Shown piece by piece: positions 15,955-20,096 of a stretch of 20,096 bases of DNA. This DNA comes from Bacillota bacterium (GTDB lineage: Bacteria > Bacillota_E > RBS10-35 > JAJYVN01): assembly GCA_021846605.1 (NCBI GenBank), contig JAJZWQ010000039.1:1-20096 (forward strand). The letters are read 5' to 3'. The notes beneath the pieces are model-generated. The model searched no databases. It saw nothing but the letters and a program-made list of their open reading frames with translations, and was not told where the DNA came from. Made by a program: the position numbers and the translations under genes. How positions within the stretch are numbered: position 1 is the stretch's first letter; the number at the start of each line of letters is the position of its first letter.

Positions 15955-17763
15955 GTGCGGCGTACTCCTGGTGCCGCGGCGGGCACAGACCATCCGGGTC
16001 CCGACCTGATCCGCTTAGAGGATGTCCACTACACCTACCCTGCGGCGGAGGGGCCGGGTGCCCTGGCGCTGCAGGGCATCTCGTTGCGCGTGCCCCCAGG
16101 GGCGTTCGTGGCCGTGTTGGGCGGCAACGGCTCGGGGAAGTCGACGCTGTCCCGCCTGCTGGACGGTCTCCTGCTGCCGGATGTGGGCCGCGTGCTGGTG
16201 GCCGGGATGGACACGCGGGACCCCGTCAGGCGCCTGGAGATCCGGCGGCGCGTGGGGATCGTGTTTCAGGACCCGGAGAATCAGATCGTCGGCGGTACCG
16301 TGGAGGACGACGTGGCCTTCGGACCCGAGAACCTGGGGTTGCCGGCCGACGAGATCGAACGGCGGGTGCGCGGGGCCCTGGCGACCATGGGGATCACCGC
16401 GCTGGCCCATGCCGAGCCGCACCACCTCTCCGGCGGACAGAAGCAGCGCGTAGCCATCGCCGGCATCCTGGCCATGGAGCCGGATTGCATCTGCCTGGAC
16501 GAACCCACCTCCTCGCTGGACCCCCGCGGGCGGGCCGACGCCATGGCCGCGGTCCAGGCGCTCAACGCCGCGGGCCATGCGGTCGTGCTGATCACGCACC
16601 ACACCGCCGAGGCGGTCCTGGCCCGCCGCGTGATCGTGCTGCACGCCGGGACGGTGGTCCTGGACGCCACCCCGCGGGAGGCGTTTGCTGACGCCGGACG
16701 GTTGGAATCCTGGGGCATCGAACCCCCGCCGGCCACATTGGCCTGGCTCTCCCTGCGGGCCCAGGACCGCCTCCCGGCGCGGGTGCCCCTGGATATGGAG
16801 GAACTGGCCGACCTGCTGGCGCCCGCCTTGCGCGCGCGCGGGCGGAGTCCCAGCCCGCCGCCGCCGGGCGCGGCGCCGGGGCCCCAGGCATCGGGGGGCC
16901 GCGGCCTGCGGCTGGAAGGGATCGGCTTCAGCTTCCCGGCCACCGGAGGGCGCACCCCGCCGCCGGTCCTGGACGGTGTCGACCTCGCCGTCGCCCCGGG
17001 GGAGTGCGTCGGTCTTTTGGGCGCCACCGGCTCCGGCAAGAGCACGCTGGCCCTGCACGCCGCCGCTCTGGTCCGCCCGCGCGCCGGCATCCTGGAGGTC
17101 GACGGCGTGCGGCCCTGGAGCGTCTCGCGGCTGCGGCGGGCGTCGGTGCTGCAGGCGGCGCGTCGTGCGGTGGGCATGGTGTTTCAGCGCCCCGAGGCAC
17201 AGTTCTTTGAAGACCGGGTGGAGGACGAGGTCGCCTTCGGCCCGATCAACTACGGCGTGCCCGATGCCGCGGCCCGCGCCGCGGCGCGCGCCGCGCTGGA
17301 GCGCATGGGCCTCCCGCAGGAGATGGCCGGGCGTTCCCCCTTCGGCCTGTCCGGGGGCGAGATGCGGCGCGTAGCGATCGCCTCCGTGCTGGCATCGGCC
17401 CCCTCCTACCTGCTCTTAGACGAACCGACGGGAGGGCTGGACGCCGACGGCCGCCGCACGCTGCTGGAACTGGTGGGCCGGGTGCGGGGGTTGGGACGCG
17501 GCGTTCTGCTGATCACGCACCGCATGGACGAGGCGGGCGCCCTGGCCGACCGGCTGGTCGTGCTGGCCGGGGGGCGCGTGGTCGCCAGCGGTCCCCCGCG
17601 CGAGGTGTTCGCGCTGGGGCCGGGCTTGGCCGAGTGGGGGCTGGAGCCGCCCGCGGGAGCCGCGCTGCTGCTGGCGCTGAGACGGCGCGGCGTGCCCGTG
17701 CCGCCGTCGGCGCTGTCCCTGGAGGAGGCCGTGCGGGAGGTTCGGCCGCTGCTGGGAGCCTGA
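15955..17763 (+). CDS. Fused ECF transporter ATPase, EcfA1-EcfA2 in one chain
   Basis: A single 602-residue protein carries two complete ABC ATPase domains that power vitamin or metal uptake by energy-coupling factor transporters. Domain 1 (about 16-255) is EcfA1-like: Walker A GGNGSGKST (57-65), Q-loop FQDPENQ (104-110), signature LSGGQKQR (158-165), Walker B CICLDEP, and ITHH. Domain 2 (about 316-555) is EcfA2-like: GATGSGKST (356-364), FQRPEAQFFEDRVEDEVAFG, LSGGEMRR (465-472), LLLDEPTGGLD, and ITHRMDE. The linker near residues 297-315 is Pro/Gly/Ala-rich. No stop or frameshift separates the halves. The GTG at 15955 has GAGGTG at nine bases; a GTG at 15943 would add four residues. Substrate-binding S components are not encoded nearby. 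Confidence 0.93.
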   Translation: MRRTPGAAAGTDHPGPDLIRLEDVHYTYPAAEGPGALALQGISLRVPPGAFVAVLGGNGSGKSTLSRLLDGLLLPDVGRVLVAGMDTRDPVRRLEIRRRVGIVFQDPENQIVGGTVEDDVAFGPENLGLPADEIERRVRGALATMGITALAHAEPHHLSGGQKQRVAIAGILAMEPDCICLDEPTSSLDPRGRADAMAAVQALNAAGHAVVLITHHTAEAVLARRVIVLHAGTVVLDATPREAFADAGRLESWGIEPPPATLAWLSLRAQDRLPARVPLDMEELADLLAPALRARGRSPSPPPPGAAPGPQASGGRGLRLEGIGFSFPATGGRTPPPVLDGVDLAVAPGECVGLLGATGSGKSTLALHAAALVRPRAGILEVDGVRPWSVSRLRRASVLQAARRAVGMVFQRPEAQFFEDRVEDEVAFGPINYGVPDAAARAAARAALERMGLPQEMAGRSPFGLSGGEMRRVAIASVLASAPSYLLLDEPTGGLDADGRRTLLELVGRVRGLGRGVLLITHRMDEAGALADRLVVLAGGRVVASGPPREVFALGPGLAEWGLEPPAGAALLLALRRRGVPVPPSALSLEEAVREVRPLLGA

Positions 17764-17785
17764 GACGGGCGGAGGGAGGGCGGGG

Positions 17786-18559
17786 ATGGGCCAGTACCTG
17801 GCGGGAGACTCCTGGCTGCACCGGCTGGACGCCCGCACCAAGCTCTGCGGCACCATGCTGTTTGCCATCCTCGTCCTGCTGACCCACGGCTGGGCCGGTG
17901 TCGCCGTGGCCGCGGCCTTCACCCTCACCTGCGTGGCGGCGGCGCGGCTGGGCCCCGCGACGCTCTGGCGGACCAACCGCGGCCTGCTGCAATTGGTGGT
18001 CCTCATGCTGGCGCTGAACATCCTGTTCACCCCCGGCACACCCGTGGTGCGGTTGGGGCCCCTGGTCCTGACCCACCAGGGCCTGACCCTCGGCGTGCGC
18101 GGCGGGCTGCGCCTGGGCCTGCTGGTGATGCAGTCGGCGATCCTCACGGCCACCACCGCGCCCCTGGCTCTGACCGCCGCCGCGGAGCGCCTGTTGGCGC
18201 CGTTTGCCCGCTGGGGCCTCCCGGCGCATGAACTGGCGCTGATGGCCACCATCGCGCTCCGCTTCCTCCCCACGCTGTCGGAGGAGGCCCAGCGCATCCG
18301 GCAGGCCCAGGCTTCCCGCGGCGCCAACCTCGGCGCCCGCGGGCGGGCGGGTGTGCGGGCGGTTGTGGCCACCATGGTGCCGCTTCTCCTCTCCGTCCTG
18401 CGCCGGGCCGACGAGTTGGCCCTGGCCATGGAGGCGCGGGCCTACCAGGGCGAGGAGGGGCGCAGCCGCTGGCGCCAGACGCGCTTTCGGGGCGCGGACG
18501 CCCTGGCCACGGCCGCCCTGGGCGTGCTGGTGGTGGGGGTCCTGTGGACGCGCGCCTAA
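17786..18559 (+). CDS. ecfT: ECF transporter transmembrane subunit EcfT
   Basis: EcfT couples the EcfA ATPases to interchangeable substrate-binding S proteins in the membrane. The 257-residue product begins near SWLHRLDARTKL, the usual opening, has about five to six hydrophobic segments (for example residues 24-55, 66-82, 110-130 and 240-255), and a cytoplasmic helical region with two coupling motifs, A-S-R-G at 176-179 and E-A-R-A-Y at 216-220, corresponding to the family's two Ala-Arg-Gly-type motifs. The ATG follows GGAGGGAGGG. Its end overlaps the truA start by 16 bases. Confidence 0.94.
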   Translation: MGQYLAGDSWLHRLDARTKLCGTMLFAILVLLTHGWAGVAVAAAFTLTCVAAARLGPATLWRTNRGLLQLVVLMLALNILFTPGTPVVRLGPLVLTHQGLTLGVRGGLRLGLLVMQSAILTATTAPLALTAAAERLLAPFARWGLPAHELALMATIALRFLPTLSEEAQRIRQAQASRGANLGARGRAGVRAVVATMVPLLLSVLRRADELALAMEARAYQGEEGRSRWRQTRFRGADALATAALGVLVVGVLWTRA

Positions 18560-19443
18560 CGGACCCGGCGGACCCGCCGGGACGGCGACTGGCGCTGATC
18601 GTGGCCTATGCCGGGCAGCGCTGGCACGGATTCCAGCGCCAGCCGGGCGTGGAGACGGTGCAGGGCGAGCTGGAGCGGGCCCTGGCCGAGGTGGTGGGCG
18701 GACCGGTCCGCGTGCGCGGAGCGGGCCGGACCGACGCGGGGGTGCATGCCGCTGGGCAGGTGGTGGACTTCACCCTCTCCCAGGAGGTGGGTCCGCCGCT
18801 CGAACGGCTACCCCGGGCCCTGGCCGCCCACCTTCCCCCGGACATCGTGCCCTGGAGCGCGCACGCCGTGCCGCCGGGGTTCCACGCGCGCAAGAGCGCG
18901 CTGAGCAAGCGCTACCGGTTCCTGATCTGGCGCGCCCCCCAGCCTTCGCCGTTCCTGCGGGCCCACACCCTTCACCGCCACGGCAGCCTTGACGTGCCCG
19001 CCATGCGCGCCGCCGCCCATGCCCTGGTGGGGCGCCACGACTTCTCCGCGCTGGCCGGAGCCGGGCGCCCGGTGGACGACGCCACGCGCACTGTGGTGGA
19101 CTGCCGCGTCCTGGAGGCCGACCACCTCCTCGCGGTCGAGGTGGAGGCCGACGGCTTCCTGTATCGGATGGTGCGGGCCATCACCGGGACGCTGCTGGAG
19201 GTGGGGCGCGGCGCCAGGCCGCCCGAGGCGATCCCGGCGCTCTTGGCCGGAGGGCGGCGCGGGGACGCCGGGCCTTCCCTGCCCCCGCACGGCCTGTGCC
19301 TGCTGTGGGTGCGGTACCCGTCCGCGACGGGGATCCCGGCGCCGGATGCCCGCGCCGCCTGGCCGCCGGCGCCCGGCGATGGGGAACTTGGCCGGCTGGG
19401 CGCCGCGGACCTGGAGGACCGCGCAAGCGGAGGGGAGGGCTGA
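18544..19443 (+). CDS. truA: tRNA pseudouridine(38-40) synthase TruA
   Basis: TruA isomerises uridines 38-40 in the anticodon arm of many tRNAs. The 299-residue product opens with RRLALIVAYAGQRWHGFQRQ, and the catalytic aspartate is D64 in GAGRTDAGVHAAGQV. Further landmarks are GFHARKSALSKRYRF, ALVGRHDFSALAG and EADGFLYRMVRAITGTLLEV. It is about 40-50 residues longer than typical enzymes because of an Ala/Pro-rich tail after LLWVRYP. The GTG overlaps the ecfT end. The stop shares a base with an ATG at 19443 that has GGAGGGGAGGG before it, so a further gene was once coupled here. Confidence 0.96.
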   Translation: MDARLTDPADPPGRRLALIVAYAGQRWHGFQRQPGVETVQGELERALAEVVGGPVRVRGAGRTDAGVHAAGQVVDFTLSQEVGPPLERLPRALAAHLPPDIVPWSAHAVPPGFHARKSALSKRYRFLIWRAPQPSPFLRAHTLHRHGSLDVPAMRAAAHALVGRHDFSALAGAGRPVDDATRTVVDCRVLEADHLLAVEVEADGFLYRMVRAITGTLLEVGRGARPPEAIPALLAGGRRGDAGPSLPPHGLCLLWVRYPSATGIPAPDARAAWPPAPGDGELGRLGAADLEDRASGGEG

Positions 19444-19678
19444 TGGGCGCCGCGCGACGGGACCTCGGGACCTCGGGGCCGCGGTGGCCGCGGCCGTCAG
19501 CGCCGACAGCGACCCCGACGCCGGGGAGTGGTCCCGCGCCGGCTGCGCGCGGCACGGCGTCCAGGCGCTCTTCGTCCCCACGGACGTGGCCCATCCCCAG
19601 GGCGTGGAGCGGCTGGTGGAGGCCGCCGCACGCCTCGGACCGGCAGATGTGGTGTCCACAGGTGCCGGTCTTGCCTGA
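19443..19678 (+). pseudogene. Broken short-chain dehydrogenase (SDR) fragment
   Basis: Bases 19475-19678 encode GAAVAAAVSADSDPDAGEWS and then HGVQALFVPTDVAHPQGVER, LVEAAARLGPADVVSTGAG and a stop. This matches the middle of classical SDR enzymes, from the second beta strand through the conserved D-V and toward the NNAG motif, which is degraded to STGAG. The nucleotide-binding TGxxxGxG segment and all catalytic parts are missing. An ATG at 19443, coupled to truA and with a strong ribosome binding site, reads in another frame; an exact 8-bp duplication lies between the two. The fragment is therefore a non-functional remnant. SDR identity is inferred from pattern. Confidence 0.6.
19459..19474 (+). 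repeat. 8-bp tandem duplication that shifts the frame
   Basis: GGGACCTC occurs twice in direct succession (19459-19466 and 19467-19474). Removing one copy joins the ATG at 19443 in frame with the SDR-like reading frame from 19475 to the stop at 19676-19678, giving about 75 codons. Confidence 0.85.
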
Positions 19679-19854
19679 CAAACCGGACATCCGTCATTCG
19701 TGCCGCCCCTGCCGCGGGATCGGCCGGTAGGCCGAGGCCCGCTGCTGGCCGCGTGTCACGCGGCGGGGAGTCGCGCTGCGCCTCTCGGGGCCGGTCCCCG
19801 CGCCACGCACGCACCGCCCGCAACCATCCCCACCACTGGCCGGCCACGAGGGCA
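19679..19854. other. Spacer without recognisable genes
   Basis: I see no credible coding sequence here. Two inverted repeats are present: TCGGCC (19720-19725) with GGCCGA (19730-19735), and the odd palindrome GCCGCGTG-T-CACGCGGC (19748-19764). Neither has a following T-run on either strand that would mark an intrinsic terminator. The segment separates the SDR remnant from the minus-strand TnpB-like remnant. Confidence 0.5.
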
Positions 19855-20096
19855 TCAGGCCGCCGGGGCATCCGTCGTTGATCTGACGTCAGCCCCTACC
19901 GTCTCCGGTGAGCCCGCTCGGCTCAGGGCTGCGCCGGCCTTTCGGCCACGGCTGGCTTGGGCGGCTCGCTTCTCCTCCGCAGTGGGAGAGCGGCCAACCC
20001 GCCCCCACCTTCGCTGGGGGTTCAGGGCCGCCACGACGTTGGCACCGCCCGTCCAAGCACAGTGCCCACGACGGAAGCGGCTGGGGTAGCCCCGCC
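19855..20096 (-). pseudogene. Likely decayed C-terminus of a TnpB/OrfB transposon nuclease (partial)
   Basis: Read on the minus strand from the window edge, an open frame runs to a TGA (complement of 19855-19857). It contains FRRGHCAWTGGANVVAALN, then RRWGRVGRSPTAEEKRAA and a Ser/Ala-rich tail. It lines up position for position with the last zinc knuckle and RuvC-III motif of high-GC TnpB proteins, which read like FRCGRCGWTGHADVVAALNI. Compared with that, the first Cys, the His and the catalytic Asp are replaced by Arg, Gly and Asn, so the copy looks dead. The rest of the gene, if present, is beyond 20096. The family pattern is from memory; confidence is moderate. Confidence 0.45.

Noticed and set aside
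19443..19730. ATG 19443 frame as a real 95-codon gene
   Set aside because: The translation is Pro/Arg/Ser-rich with no family pattern; the SDR-like signal lies in another frame, explained by the 8-bp duplication.
19720..19764. Terminator for the cluster after truA
   Set aside because: The two inverted repeats lack T-runs on both strands; a terminator cannot be claimed from this sequence.
1..20096. CRISPR array, tRNA or rRNA genes, phage attachment site
   Set aside because: No repeat-spacer pattern, cloverleaf or rRNA-like segment was seen; the only repeats are the short ones listed.

Overview
This window is one long, head-to-tail ribosomal protein cluster on the + strand: the end of tuf, then S10-, spc- and alpha-type gene blocks with secY, adk, map, infA, rpoA and rplQ, followed by an ECF transporter energising module (a fused EcfA1-EcfA2 ATPase, then EcfT) and truA. 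About 34 genes are packed with gaps of a few to about 70 bases or with 1-16 base overlaps. No intrinsic terminator is visible inside the cluster. Base composition is very GC-rich (roughly 70 % by eye), codon third positions are mostly G or C, and more than half of the genes seem to start at GTG or TTG.

The layout points to a high-GC bacterium related to Firmicutes or another Terrabacteria lineage. Pointers are tuf directly upstream of rpsJ, the order adk-map-KOW protein-infA-rpmJ-rpsM, zinc-type S14, S4 and L36, and ECF genes plus truA right after rplQ. Thermaerobacter-like, Limnochordia-like or candidate-phylum (CSP1-3 / Sysuimicrobiota-like) genomes would fit. The window contains no 16S rRNA, so the lineage is an inference. 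rpmD (L30) is missing from its usual place between rpsE and rplO.

Layout: 1-89 tuf end; 101-5988 rpsJ-rplC-rplD-rplW-rplB-rpsS-rplV-rpsC-rplP-rpmC-rpsQ-rplN-rplX; 6044-9265 rplE-rpsN-rpsH-rplF-rplR-rpsE-rplO; 9290-12031 secY-adk-map; 12032-12188 a spacer with a striking AT-rich dyad that looks like a promoter with an operator; 12189-15941 KOW protein-infA-rpmJ-rpsM-rpsK-rpsD-rpoA-rplQ; 15955-19443 ecfA fusion-ecfT-truA. From 19444 to the end the dense coding order stops. rplM-rpsI, often next in related genomes, are absent. Instead there is a broken piece of a short-chain dehydrogenase, frameshifted by an 8-bp tandem duplication, and on the minus strand what looks like the decayed C-terminal end of a TnpB-type transposon protein.

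The genes work together in building the ribosome and starting translation, with RNA polymerase alpha, the Sec translocon, nucleotide balance (adk), N-terminal methionine removal (map), tRNA pseudouridylation (truA) and vitamin uptake (ECF) in the same transcriptional neighbourhood. I found no undescribed multi-gene system. The points most worth a second look are the dyad before the KOW/infA segment, the EcfA fusion, a two-residue insertion in IF-1, the missing L30, and the decay zone after truA.
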